Below, in pieces: positions 51,199 to 59,680 of a stretch of DNA of 64,000 nt. Position 1 is the first letter of the stretch, and the number at the start of each line of letters is the position of its first letter. The position numbers were made by a program, and so were the translations under genes. The notes under the pieces were generated by a model. It saw only the letters and a list, made by a program, of their open reading frames with translations, was not told where the DNA came from and did not search any database. Source of the stretch: Pseudomonas sp. 10-1B (GTDB taxonomy: Bacteria > Pseudomonadota > Gammaproteobacteria > Pseudomonadales > Pseudomonadaceae); contig NZ_JYKS01000023.1 of assembly GCF_000935045.1 (NCBI RefSeq), positions 186,001 to 250,000 on the forward strand, written 5' to 3'.

Positions 51199-52107
51199 TC
51201 AAGGATCAACACTGCAGCAAGCCTTCAAGGTCTGCCGCAACCACCTATGTGCCGGGTCATTGTGAAACCGCGGATGCCAAGCCTGCAGCACCGTCACCCG
51301 CTCCAGCGGTACCGGGATCTCGAACGATCGCAGTGGCAACCCGAGCTTGTGCACGCTGTTAAGGATATTCGCCGGCATCGGCAGGATCAGGTCCGAATCC
51401 GGTAGCGAGAACAGCGCCGAGTGAAAGCTCGGAGTAATCAATGCCACCCGCCGTTGCACCTTGAAGTTGGCCAGCTCGACATCGATCGGCCCGTTGGCCC
51501 GGCCACGGCGGGACACGCTGATCTGTGGATAACTGGCAAAGCTGGTCGGCGTGATCGGCTGCTCGAAGATCGGGTGGTCGCGCCGAGCCAGGCCCACATA
51601 GTAGGTCTGGAACAGGCTCTGCACCTTGATCTCCGGCCCCAGGTCCACGGTCGAGCTGATGATCAGGTCGGTACGCCCGTCACGCAACACGCTGTCGTCA
51701 TCGCCGCCGGGGCTTTCCGGCACGAAGCGCAGCACCGTGCGCGGTGCCTGTTCGTGCATGCGGCGCAGCAGCTGGGCGCCATACAGGGCGATGAACAGGT
51801 CATTGGTGCGAATGTTGAAGGCACGGTCGAGCTTGGGCAGGTCGACTTCATCGGCGCTGCGGAACACTTCACCGGCCTGCTCCACCAGCGCCGCCACCTG
51901 CTCGCGCAAGGCCAGCGCCCGTGGCGTCGGCACCAGCCCACGGCCCGCACGCACCAGGATCGGGTCGCCCAACGCATCGCGGATACGACTCAGAGTCCTG
52001 CTCATGGCCGCCGGGCTCAGGTTCATGCGCTGCGCCGCGCCGACCACACTGCCTTCGTCGAGCAGGGCATCGAGGGCGACGAGCAGGTTCATGTCCGGGA
52101 GTTGCAT
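51199..52107 (-). CDS. LysR-family transcriptional regulator
   Basis: A 302-residue LysR regulator. N-terminal HTH at about 5-65 (MNLLVALDALLDEGSVVGAAQRMNLSPAAMSRTLSRIR), then a substrate-binding domain (SBP_bac_8 type). It lies just upstream of and on the same strand as the MFS-HlyD-OMF genes and probably controls them. Ligand unknown. Confidence 0.88.
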   Translation of the reverse strand: MQLPDMNLLVALDALLDEGSVVGAAQRMNLSPAAMSRTLSRIRDALGDPILVRAGRGLVPTPRALALREQVAALVEQAGEVFRSADEVDLPKLDRAFNIRTNDLFIALYGAQLLRRMHEQAPRTVLRFVPESPGGDDDSVLRDGRTDLIISSTVDLGPEIKVQSLFQTYYVGLARRDHPIFEQPITPTSFASYPQISVSRRGRANGPIDVELANFKVQRRVALITPSFHSALFSLPDSDLILPMPANILNSVHKLGLPLRSFEIPVPLERVTVLQAWHPRFHNDPAHRWLRQTLKACCSVDP

Positions 52108-52232
52108 GGCCGTTTTCCGTTACAGCTGGGGGAGTGGCGATGGTAGCAGGTTGGCGGATTGCACCAGACGCAATGCGCTCGTGCGTGGTGGGGCATTTAT
52201 TCTGGACGGTGATTGGGTCATAACATTTGCAG

Positions 52233-52346
52233 TGCCTGCACCGGCCCTATCGCCGGCAAGCCAGCTCCCACAGGGATCCCACAATGCCTAAGGCCTGTGT
52301 TGAACCTGTGGGAGCTGGCTTGCCGGCGATAGGGCCAGGACAGGCA
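52233..52346. repeat. REP pair (GCTGG-type)
   Basis: Arms CTGCACCGGCCCTATCGCCG and inverse ending GATAGGGCCAGGACAGGC. Between the divergent LysR and universal stress protein genes. Confidence 0.9.
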
Positions 52347-52378
52347 AATGATTAGCCAGCTTGAAACAAGGATCCCCA

Positions 52379-52828
52379 ATGTCCACCCCCGTCCTGATCG
52401 CCATCGACGCCTCCCCCGCCGCCACCGCCCTGCTCACCCTCGCCCGCCGTTACTGCCGCCCCGGCGAACACGAATTGCACGTGCTGCTGGCCATCGACTC
52501 TACCTTCGCCGTGCACGAGCAACCCGCGCCCTACACCACCGAAGAGCTGGAGGAATACCCCGCCGCCTGCGAGGAACAGCACCAGGCCGACCACGCCGTG
52601 GCCGAGGCCGTTCACGAGTTGCAAAAGGCCGGCTTCGCCAGCCAGGGCTGCATGGTCGCCGGACAGCCGGTCGAGGCGATCGTGACCAAGGCGCAGGAGC
52701 TGAACTGCGAACTGATCATCATGGGCCACCGCCACCTGTCACGGTTGGGGCGGTTGCTGGACCCATCGATCAGTGCGAAGGTGATCGATAGGGTGATGGT
52801 GCCGGTGTTGGTGGGGGCAGCTTCTTAG
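52379..52828 (+). CDS. Universal stress protein, UspA family
   Basis: A 149-residue Usp-fold protein. Conserved PVLIAIDASPAATALL (about 4-19; Asp in the first strand) and the ATP-type phosphate loop MGHRHLSRLGRLLDPSISAKV (G2xG9xG(S/T)-like). The ATG at 52379 with AGGA upstream is preferred over 52361. Its stop codon (TAG) overlaps the stop of the convergent Abi-like gene by 2 nt. Confidence 0.88.
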   Translation: MSTPVLIAIDASPAATALLTLARRYCRPGEHELHVLLAIDSTFAVHEQPAPYTTEELEEYPAACEEQHQADHAVAEAVHELQKAGFASQGCMVAGQPVEAIVTKAQELNCELIIMGHRHLSRLGRLLDPSISAKVIDRVMVPVLVGAAS

Positions 52829-53484
52829 CTGTCACCGGCGGCACAGCTAACCCAATTGGACCAAGCTTCGGGAAATCCGTCATAGCGGGTAAGCCAGGGT
52901 TTCAAATCGGGGCTCACCCAGCCAATGACCTCCAGGCAGAGCAGATGCCGTTGACGAATATCGGGCTCCAACCAGAGCAAGGCATCATGATGAGCTGCTC
53001 GATTACGTAGATCCCGAATCAAATTCAATACCTTTGAAATTTCATTTCTTTGTCGCCGTTTCTTCGGGCATCGGGGAAAGGCAAGGCGTAACTCCTTCCA
53101 GAACTCCTGTTCATGCCGGGTGTTGAGTAGGGAGACCCAAAACCCAAAGCTCAGATCAGAAATGATCTTGTCTGGTGTTGCTGCATGACGCTTCACCTTG
53201 ATGGATGTTCTGGCTTTTTCAATTTCCGACCTGTCAACGCAAGTGAGCGACTCCGCAGCCTCCCACCAGTCGGCCCGCCCGTACTTGAGCCTCAAAGCCT
53301 GATGCATGGCGTTGCGAAGACTGACTTCCAGCACGTGAAGACAAGGGTAGATTGCTTGTCCTAACAGCATGTTGTGGGCATAGGCCGTAGCGGCGGCGGT
53401 TTTACGCGGGTTGATGGCGTACCGAGCAAGGCGAGGCTTGGAAAATGCCTGCTCTAGGGATTGGCTCCAGTCCTGGTTTGTCAA
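52825..53484 (-). CDS. Abi-like (Abi_2/AbiD-AbiF family) protein with HEPN-type motif
   Basis: A 219-residue protein of the abortive-infection Abi_2 family. It has the N-terminal SKPRLARY signature (about 15-22), IYPCLHVLEVSLRNAMH, LSFGFWVSLL, and the C-terminal RNRAAHHD that fits the R-x(4-6)-H HEPN ribonuclease motif. Relatives stop phage growth, probably by RNA cleavage; no partner gene is seen, so it may be a stand-alone defence gene. The start is TTG at 53484 with AGGA 9 nt upstream. Lower GC than its neighbours suggests horizontal origin. Confidence 0.8.
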   Translation of the reverse strand: MTNQDWSQSLEQAFSKPRLARYAINPRKTAAATAYAHNMLLGQAIYPCLHVLEVSLRNAMHQALRLKYGRADWWEAAESLTCVDRSEIEKARTSIKVKRHAATPDKIISDLSFGFWVSLLNTRHEQEFWKELRLAFPRCPKKRRQRNEISKVLNLIRDLRNRAAHHDALLWLEPDIRQRHLLCLEVIGWVSPDLKPWLTRYDGFPEAWSNWVSCAAGDS

Positions 53485-53581
53485 ACTCGTCCATCCTGTA
53501 TTAGCATTCGCAATGCAGCCCTATGTCGCCCTCTCCCAGAAGACCTGATGGTCATGCTGGTGATGACGCTAGGTACGTATC

Positions 53582-53613
53582 AATGGCCCCGCATCGCGGG
53601 GCCATTCCTTTTC
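53582..53613. terminator. Intrinsic terminator-like hairpin
   Basis: A perfect 11-bp stem AATGGCCCCGC / GCGGGGCCATT with loop ATC, followed by CCTTTTCC on the plus strand. It insulates the Abi-like gene from the TA side; which transcript it ends is unclear. Confidence 0.65.
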
Positions 53614-53753
53614 CGGCCAACTGGCAGAGCAAACTGCAAGCGACGCGAAAACGGCATTGTGCAGTGCGAGCTACATGTGACTCATGACATCCGCTTCCTA
53701 CCCTCATGTAGTCCTATTCCTAAAGACATAGATAGGCCCCGCCTCAACTCCGG

Positions 53754-53801
53754 CTAGCCCTCGCTCGGCTTCACCACCACCGTACAAGTCGTCCCCGCCG
53801 C
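53754..53801 (-). pseudogene. Remnant of an HlyD-family gene 3' end
   Basis: The reverse strand encodes AAGTTCTVVVKPSEG followed by a TAG stop, the same 15 C-terminal residues as the intact HlyD gene at 54901-55761. 38 nt (53764-53801) are identical to 54911-54948; the last codons before the stop differ only synonymously (AGC/AGT, GAG/GAA, GGC/GGG) and the stop is TAG rather than TGA. So this tail came from a diverged homologue, not from a recent copy. Confidence 0.75.
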
Positions 53802-53840
53802 CTCGTCGTGGTGGGGCCCACCTGACCACTTATCAGCGTG

Positions 53841-53880
53841 GTAATGCACTTGCATTGACCAGGCAATGCAGTCGCATTAC
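53841..53880. promoter_or_regulatory. Operator palindrome of the prlF-yhaV operon
   Basis: A 40-bp near-palindrome that starts GTAATGC, ends GCATTAC, and has inner TGCATTG/CAATGCA. It overlaps a promoter with -35 TTGACC (53855-53860), a 17-nt spacer and -10 TACCTT (53878-53883). PrlF-type AbrB antitoxins repress their own operon, so this is the likely binding site. Confidence 0.75.
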
Positions 53881-53915
53881 CTTAGGACATCGCAGCAAGG
53901 CAGAGGATACGGCCC

Positions 53916-54242
53916 ATGGCCACCAACTTCGAAGTCGAGTCCACGCTGACTGACCGCTATCAAACCACCGTTCCCGAAACGGTAAGGCGCGCGTTGGGCT
54001 TGAAAAAACGTGACAAGATCCATTACTCGATTCGCCCTGACGGTGGAGTGATACTCACCCGCGCAGAGGCAACCGAGGACGATCCGGTGCTGGGCCAGTT
54101 CCTGAATTTCCTGGCGCACGATATCGCTACCAATCCTCAACGGCTGCAGGTTGTCGATGCTGGCCTCATCGCTCGTCTCGACAAGCTTGTCGGCGACGCG
54201 GAGGTCGATCTGGATCAACCTCTGTCGGCGGATGATGAATGA
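53916..54242 (+). CDS. prlF: PrlF-type antitoxin (AbrB-like)
   Basis: A 108-residue AbrB/SpoVT-type swapped-hairpin antitoxin of the PrlF (SohA) family, which neutralises YhaV and represses the operon. The DNA-binding core is TLTDRYQTTVPETVRRALGLKKRDKI (about 10-36) with YSIRPDGGVILTRAE next; the C-terminus is acidic. AGAGGA precedes the ATG. The stop overlaps the yhaV start by 4 nt. Confidence 0.9.
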   Translation: MATNFEVESTLTDRYQTTVPETVRRALGLKKRDKIHYSIRPDGGVILTRAEATEDDPVLGQFLNFLAHDIATNPQRLQVVDAGLIARLDKLVGDAEVDLDQPLSADDE

Positions 54243-54706
54243 GTGATGCGAACAGGAAGCCGCTGGTAATTCATGGATGGACTGTATTCGCCCACCCGCT
54301 GTTCCTTGCCAAGCTCGACGCGCTAAGCGCTCAAGTTCAGGCTCAGATGCAGAAAGACCCAACGGGTTACACGAAAAGGAATGCCTATAAACGGCTGGCG
54401 GCCATCAAGCGGTTGGCTTTTGATGTGATCCCCCGAGACCCGACAAAACCTGAGTACCGCCAAGGTGCAACGCTTGGTGGTGATCACAAGCACTGGTTCA
54501 GAGCAAAGTTCTTTCAGCAATACCGGCTGTTCTTCCGCTACCACACCCTCAGCAGGATCATCGTACTGGCCTGGGTCAATGACGAGTCGAGCAAGCGGGC
54601 CTACGAAAGTAACAACGATGCTTACAAGGTCTTTCAGAAGATGTTGCTTACTGGCCATCCACCAGACGATTGGGACCAGTTACTGCGAGAGGCGGCGGCT
54701 AATTGA
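54239..54706 (+). CDS. yhaV: YhaV-type ribonuclease toxin
   Basis: A 155-residue RelE-fold RNase toxin of the YhaV family, the toxin half of a type II module with PrlF. It shows the family start IHGWTVFAHPLFLAKLDAL, TKRNAYKRLAAIKRLAFDVIP and KHWFRAKFFQQYRLFFRYH with candidate catalytic Arg/His/Lys, then VLAWVNDESSKRAYES. Overlaps prlF by 4 nt. Lower GC than the surrounding chromosome. Confidence 0.92.
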   Translation: MSDANRKPLVIHGWTVFAHPLFLAKLDALSAQVQAQMQKDPTGYTKRNAYKRLAAIKRLAFDVIPRDPTKPEYRQGATLGGDHKHWFRAKFFQQYRLFFRYHTLSRIIVLAWVNDESSKRAYESNNDAYKVFQKMLLTGHPPDDWDQLLREAAAN

Positions 54707-54784
54707 ACCAACTCGCTCATGCGCACCAGCTAACGCGGGCACTCTCAGAGAACTGCACATAATTCATTGAGTCAGCATTCTTAC

Positions 54785-54872
54785 TGTGGGAGCGGGCGCG
54801 CCCGCGAACACCGGCGCAGCCGGTGCCAGCCACCGCGCTGGATTCTTCGCGGGCATGCCCGCTCCCACAGGG
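54785..54872. repeat. REP pair (GCGGG-type)
   Basis: Inverted TGTGGGAGCGGGCGCGCCCG and TTCGCGGGCATGCCCGCTCC with an inner CACCGGC/GCCGGTG hairpin. Between yhaV and the HlyD gene, inside the 38-bp direct repeats. Confidence 0.88.
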
Positions 54873-54900
54873 GCTGTGCAACCCGAAGGGCTGCCTTAGA

Positions 54901-55761
54901 TCACCCTTCACTCGGCTTCACCACCACCGTACAAGTCGTCCCCGCCGCAAGCAAAAACCCTTCCGGCACTTCATCGATGTGAATGCGCACCGGTACCCGC
55001 TGCGCCAGGCGCACCCAGTTGAAAGTCGGGTTCACGTCGGCGATCAGCTCGCGGCTCTGCGGGTTGTCGCGGTCGTAGATGCCGCGGGCGATGCTCTCCA
55101 CATGGCCCTTGATACGCTCGCCGCTCATCATCTGCAGCTCGGCCTGGTCACCTACCTTCACGTGCGGCAGCTTGGTCTCCTCGAAGAAGCCGTACACCCA
55201 GAACGAGTTCTCGTCGACCACGGCCATCACCGCCTCGCCAGTACGCGCATAGTCACCCTTGTGGATATTCAGGTTGGTCACGTAGCCGTCCACCGTAGCC
55301 ACGATATGGGTGCGCTTGAGGTTCAACTCGGCCGCTGCCAGTTCGGCCTGGGCCTGCTGGTAGTCGGCCAGCGCCGAGTTGGCGATGTTGCTGGCGTCAT
55401 CGCGGTTTTCCTTGGAGATCACCAGGTTGTCCATGTCGGCACGGCGCTTGGCGTTGACCTTGCGCATTTCCCAGGTGGCCTTGCGCGAAGCGACCAGCGC
55501 CTTGGCCTGGTCGACGGCCAACTGGTAGTGCTCGGGGTCGATCTGGATCAGCAAGTCGCCCTTCTTCACCCGTTGGTTGTCCTTGACCGGTACGTCCACC
55601 ACATAGCCCGGCACGTCGGCGGCGACGTTGATGATGTCGGCGCGCACCCGGCCGTCACGGGTCCACGGGGTGGTCATGTAGTGCAGCCACAACTGGCGGC
55701 CGATGGCCACGGCAGCGACCAGCACCAGCAGGGTGGCGATCAGGCTGAAGAACTTTTTCAT
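54901..55761 (-). CDS. HlyD-family efflux adaptor (AaeA-like)
   Basis: A 286-residue membrane fusion protein. N-terminal anchor (about 5-22, FSLIATLLVLVAAVAIG), then a barrel-sandwich with YHMTTPWTRDGRVRADI-type first half and LKRTHIVATVDGYVTNL second half around a short hairpin. Closest type is AaeA of aromatic-acid efflux. Last gene of the OMF-FUSC-DUF1656-HlyD operon, 10 nt after the DUF1656 gene. Its last codons carry the right copy of the 38-bp repeat. Confidence 0.92.
   Translation of the reverse strand: MKKFFSLIATLLVLVAAVAIGRQLWLHYMTTPWTRDGRVRADIINVAADVPGYVVDVPVKDNQRVKKGDLLIQIDPEHYQLAVDQAKALVASRKATWEMRKVNAKRRADMDNLVISKENRDDASNIANSALADYQQAQAELAAAELNLKRTHIVATVDGYVTNLNIHKGDYARTGEAVMAVVDENSFWVYGFFEETKLPHVKVGDQAELQMMSGERIKGHVESIARGIYDRDNPQSRELIADVNPTFNWVRLAQRVPVRIHIDEVPEGFLLAAGTTCTVVVKPSEG
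54911..54948. repeat. 38-bp direct repeat, right copy
   Basis: Identical over 38 nt to 53764-53801. Together they flank a 1.1-kb segment with prlF-yhaV and a REP pair. It lies in the 3' end of the HlyD gene, the sort of place used as an integration site. Confidence 0.8.
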
Positions 55762-55771
55762 CGAAGGTTTC

Positions 55772-55987
55772 TCACCAGTAGACAGTAAGCGCCAGGGCGC
55801 CGAACAGGCAGACGAACAGGCTCAGGCGCAGCAGCGCCGGGTGCCAGAAGAAGCGGTAGCCATCATGGCTGGCGATGAACCGGTCCAGGCCCCAGGCCAG
55901 GCCCAGGGCGAACAGGAACATCAAGGTCATGGTGGGCATGTACACGCCATGGAAGGCGATCTCGCGGGGCATGGTTTCACGGAACAT
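55772..55987 (-). CDS. DUF1656 small membrane protein (AaeX-like)
   Basis: A 71-residue inner-membrane protein with two helices (about 18-36 and 51-70), containing EIAFHGVYMPTM typical of DUF1656/AaeX. It overlaps the FUSC gene by 11 nt and has AAAGGA upstream. Such genes almost always sit between FUSC pumps and HlyD adaptors; their role is unclear. Confidence 0.9.
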   Translation of the reverse strand: MFRETMPREIAFHGVYMPTMTLMFLFALGLAWGLDRFIASHDGYRFFWHPALLRLSLFVCLFGALALTVYW

Positions 55988-58154
55988 GGTGCAGTCCTTT
56001 CGCCGGTGCCAACGGCGACTGTGGGTCGAGCAGGGAAGAACGGATAAAGTGCAGGTAGCTTTGCGCACGGCGCAGCACCGAGGTGTCGAAGTGCCGGGCG
56101 AACGGTTCGTCGGTGGCCTGCACGCGGGCGATGGCATGGTCCACCGCCACCAGGGCGCGTTCGTGGTTGCTGGCGCTGGGCTGCAGGAACAACCGCGCCA
56201 GGGCACGGCCCATGACGCGGATCGCCTGGCGCCACGGCTGCGACTCGGCATAGGCCGGGTGCACCGGTGCGCGGGCCTGTTCCTTGCGCAGCTCGATGAC
56301 GGCGTGGCCGATTTCCAGCACGGTGAACATCCAGCCCATCAGTTGGCTCTGCACCTGCGGCTTGCCGGCCGCCAGGCCATAGGCCTGGTGCAGCAGGTCG
56401 CGGGTGCGGCTTTCGAAAGCCGTGCCGATGCCGCGCAGGCGGCCGCTGATGGCGAACAGCACCTGCTCGCGCAGTTCCTGCTCCAGGCGGCTCCACAGCC
56501 AGCGGCTGTTGGGCGGCAGGATGATCGCCCCGGCGGCGGCGCAGACGAACATGCCGATGACCATGCCGATGTAGTCGTTGATGAAGGTGTACGGGTCATA
56601 CACGGTCAGGTTGTTCGGCACCGAGCCGATGGCGAAGAACACCAGCAGGCCTATGCCATAGCCAGCATAGGCCGGGCGCGACGAAAGGAACGCACCGAGC
56701 ACGAACACCGGCGCCAGCACCATGCACAGCAGCGGGAAGCCGTCGATCCAGGGGAACACGAAGAAGGTTTCGAAGAAGCCGACGAAGGCGCCGATGGCCG
56801 TGCCGCAAGCCATCTGGAACGACATGCGCTTGGGGTTCGGCGATGCGGCCGAAAGGCCCACGGTGACCGTGGCGATCAGGGTCATCATGGCGCCGCTGGG
56901 CCAGTCGCTGAGCAGCCAGTAACTGCCCAGCAGCAACAGCACTGCCGAGGCGCGCACACCAGCGGCCAGCGACACCAGCCAGCTGGTCTGCGCCACGTAG
57001 GGCTCGTCCCACTGCTCGCGTTCGTGCTTGTGCGCGGCCAGCGAGGCGTGGGTCTCGGCGTAGCTGTACATCTCGTCGACGAAGCGGTACAGCAGCTCGA
57101 ACGCGGTGTGGAAGTCGAGCTGGTCGGCCGCGCTGGGGTCGGTCGCCAGGTATTCGGCACGCAGGCCACGCACCTGGGCTTGCAGGCCTTCCTTGTAGGC
57201 GGCCAGCTCCAGGGTCAGGCGCAATGCATCGGCGTCGGTCAACGCCCGCCCCACGTAGGGCTGCAGCAGCTCCACCAGCGTATTCAGGCCCGGTTCGATG
57301 GCACTGACGATCTGCAACGGGCCACGGGCCCGCAGGCGCTCCAGCAAGCGGTGCAGGGCATTGAAGCGCGTGGTGATGGCCATGAACTCGCTGTTCATGC
57401 GCACCAGGCGGCCACTGCGGCGGCGCATGTGCGGGTCTTCGAAGGCGGTGACGTTGCGCAGGCTCTCCAAGCCCACCGCCTCGGCGATAAAGCGCACGTT
57501 ACTGCTTTCGAAACGGTCACGCTGGCTGTCACCGCGCAAGGCCTCGACCACCACCCCGGCGAACACGCCAAAGCGCTGGTACAGGGCGTTGCGCATGGCG
57601 GCACTGGCCGACTGCGGCAGGATCGCGGCGCTGACGAAGGTCGATACAAGAATGCCCAGGGCAATTTCCAGTACCCGCCATACCGCCGCCATGAACGCCT
57701 GGTCGGGGTGCTGCAGCACCGGCAGGCCGATCATCGCCGCGGTATAGCCGGCCAGCACGAAACCGTAGGCACGGAAGGTGCGGTAGCGCATGGCACCGGC
57801 CGAGCACAGGCCCACCCACAGCGCCAGGCTGGGCAGGAACAGCTCGGTGTTCTGCGGGAAGATGGCGATCAGCGCCACCATCATCGCCGAGCCGGCCAGG
57901 GTGCCGAGCACCCGGTAGAAGCTCTTGGCGAACACATGCCCGCTTTGCGGCTGCATGACGATGAACACGGTGATCATCGCCGTGCGCGGCTGCGGCAGTT
58001 CCAGGCGCATGGCCAGCCACAGGGTGATGAACGCCGCGGCCAGCACCTTGAAGATGTACACCCAGGTCACCCCGTCGGTACGCGCCCAGGCAAAGAAGCC
58101 CCGGCGCCATTCCAGGCTCTGCAGCCAGCGCACGGGCAAACTGGAAGTGCTCAT
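55977..58154 (-). CDS. FUSC-family (AaeB-like) efflux pump subunit
   Basis: A 725-residue inner-membrane protein. Two sets of about five helices (residues about 30-170 and 385-520) are separated by and followed by cytosolic helical domains, the FUSC pattern. Blocks such as LPQPRTAMITVFIVMQPQSG and FRAYGFVLAGYTAAMIGLPV are family-typical. Exports aromatic carboxylates in AaeB relatives. Overlaps the upstream OMF gene by 4 nt. Confidence 0.92.
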   Translation of the reverse strand: MSTSSLPVRWLQSLEWRRGFFAWARTDGVTWVYIFKVLAAAFITLWLAMRLELPQPRTAMITVFIVMQPQSGHVFAKSFYRVLGTLAGSAMMVALIAIFPQNTELFLPSLALWVGLCSAGAMRYRTFRAYGFVLAGYTAAMIGLPVLQHPDQAFMAAVWRVLEIALGILVSTFVSAAILPQSASAAMRNALYQRFGVFAGVVVEALRGDSQRDRFESSNVRFIAEAVGLESLRNVTAFEDPHMRRRSGRLVRMNSEFMAITTRFNALHRLLERLRARGPLQIVSAIEPGLNTLVELLQPYVGRALTDADALRLTLELAAYKEGLQAQVRGLRAEYLATDPSAADQLDFHTAFELLYRFVDEMYSYAETHASLAAHKHEREQWDEPYVAQTSWLVSLAAGVRASAVLLLLGSYWLLSDWPSGAMMTLIATVTVGLSAASPNPKRMSFQMACGTAIGAFVGFFETFFVFPWIDGFPLLCMVLAPVFVLGAFLSSRPAYAGYGIGLLVFFAIGSVPNNLTVYDPYTFINDYIGMVIGMFVCAAAGAIILPPNSRWLWSRLEQELREQVLFAISGRLRGIGTAFESRTRDLLHQAYGLAAGKPQVQSQLMGWMFTVLEIGHAVIELRKEQARAPVHPAYAESQPWRQAIRVMGRALARLFLQPSASNHERALVAVDHAIARVQATDEPFARHFDTSVLRRAQSYLHFIRSSLLDPQSPLAPAKGLHHVP

Positions 58155-59680
58155 TCGGCGTTTTCCGGCTGCTTGTCGAAAATGGCCAGGGTGGCCGGAG
58201 TCTTCGGCGCGGCCTGGCGTTGTTCGTCAGGCACATCCTGGCCGGCCTGCAAGCCGCCGCCCAGGGCAGTGACCAGCTCGGCATGGGCGATCAGGCGGGC
58301 GGCCTGCACCTGTTGCTGCACCTGTTGCTGGCGGAATAGCAGGGTCTGTGCGTTGAGCACGTTGAGGTAGTCGGTAAGGCCACGCTGGAAGGCGACCATG
58401 GCGATGTCGTAGGTTTTCTGCGCGGCAGCCACCGACTCGGCGGCGAAGTGCGACTGCTCTTTCATCGACTCGCGGCGGATCAGCTGATCGGAGATGTTCT
58501 TCAGCGCGCCGACCACGGTCTGGTTGTAACGCGCCACGGCCATGTCATAGCTAGCCGAGGCCACACCCAGTTGCGAGCGCAGGCGGCCACCGTCGAAAAC
58601 CGGCAGGCTGATGGCCGGGCCGACGTTGTAGTTGAACTTGCGCCCGGTGAGGAATTCCAGCGGGCCACCACCGGTGGCCATGAAGCCCAGGCTGCCGACC
58701 AGGTCGACGTTGGGGAAGAAGCCGGCATGGGCGACATCGATGCCACGCGCCTGGGCGGCCACCTGCCAGCGGCTGGCGACTACGTCGGGGCGCTGGCCGA
58801 CCAGTTCGGCAGGCAAGTTCGACGGCAGTTTCAGCGGTGCCGCCAGGGCCAGGGTCGGGCGCTGCAACTGCGCACCCTCCCCTGGGCCCTTGCCAGCCAG
58901 GGCGGCCAGCTGGTTGCGGGTCAGGGCGATTTCTTCGTCAAGGCTGTCGAGCTGGCGATGGGTTTCCGGCAGCGGCGCTTCGGCCTGGCTGACTTCGAAG
59001 TGGGTGCCGATACCGGCATCCAGACGGCGCTTGGCCAGGGCCAGGATCTGCTCTTGCTGTTCCAGCTCAGCCTTGACGATATCGCGCTGAGCGAAGTGCA
59101 GGCTCAGCTGGATGTAGGCGCGCACCAGGTTGTTCTGCAGCTCCAGCTGCGCCTGGCGGGCTTCGGCCACACTCATGTGCGCCTGGTCCACGGCCTGCTC
59201 GCTGGCGTTGCGTTCGCGGCCCCACAGGTCGAGGGCGTAGCTGAAGCCGATGGCGGCGTCGTTGTCCCAGGTGTTGGCACCGGACAGCGCGCCAGGGCCA
59301 TAGAACTGGTCCTCAGGCCAGTTGTGGCGTTTGAGCGTGGCCTGGCCATTGGCCTGGAGCTTTTCCGACGACTCGACCACGCCGGCCATGGCCTTGGCTT
59401 CGCGCACCCGTGCGGCGGCCATGGCCAGGCTTGGGCTGCCGGCCAGGGCCAGGGCGATCCAGCGGTCCAGTTGTGGGTCACCATAGGCATGCCACCACTG
59501 CTGGTCGGGCCAGTGGGCGTCGCTGGCGGCTTCGCGTATGGCCGCGTCGGTGGTTAGCGTGTTGGCTTGCAGCGTCTTGCTTTGCGGGGCAATGCCCCAG
59601 GTTCCGATACAGCCGCTCAAGGTGAGGGCAAGGGCACAGGCACTGAACGCATTGAGCGTTCTGATGATGCGACGCGGCAC
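58151..59680 (-). CDS. Outer-membrane efflux lipoprotein (NodT/OprM family)
   Basis: A 509-residue OMF. Lipobox LSGC near residue 23, then two OEP repeats; RPDVVASRWQVAAQARGIDVAHAGFFPNVDLVGSLGF is diagnostic for this family. First gene of the AaeXAB-like operon, so this tripartite system carries its own outer-membrane channel. Divergent from a LysR gene. Confidence 0.92.
   Translation of the reverse strand: MPRRIIRTLNAFSACALALTLSGCIGTWGIAPQSKTLQANTLTTDAAIREAASDAHWPDQQWWHAYGDPQLDRWIALALAGSPSLAMAAARVREAKAMAGVVESSEKLQANGQATLKRHNWPEDQFYGPGALSGANTWDNDAAIGFSYALDLWGRERNASEQAVDQAHMSVAEARQAQLELQNNLVRAYIQLSLHFAQRDIVKAELEQQEQILALAKRRLDAGIGTHFEVSQAEAPLPETHRQLDSLDEEIALTRNQLAALAGKGPGEGAQLQRPTLALAAPLKLPSNLPAELVGQRPDVVASRWQVAAQARGIDVAHAGFFPNVDLVGSLGFMATGGGPLEFLTGRKFNYNVGPAISLPVFDGGRLRSQLGVASASYDMAVARYNQTVVGALKNISDQLIRRESMKEQSHFAAESVAAAQKTYDIAMVAFQRGLTDYLNVLNAQTLLFRQQQVQQQVQAARLIAHAELVTALGGGLQAGQDVPDEQRQAAPKTPATLAIFDKQPENAE

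Larger units (their letters stand above)
53485..53915. other. Intergenic region between Abi-like gene and prlF
   Basis: 431 bp holding the Abi promoter side, an intrinsic terminator hairpin (53582-53613), a remnant of an HlyD-gene 3' end (53754-53801), and the prlF operator/promoter (53841-53883). No intact gene is seen. Confidence 0.6.

Noticed and set aside
53457..53757. 98-codon plus-strand reading between the Abi-like gene and prlF
   Set aside because: It crosses the terminator hairpin, has no ribosome-binding site and no family features.
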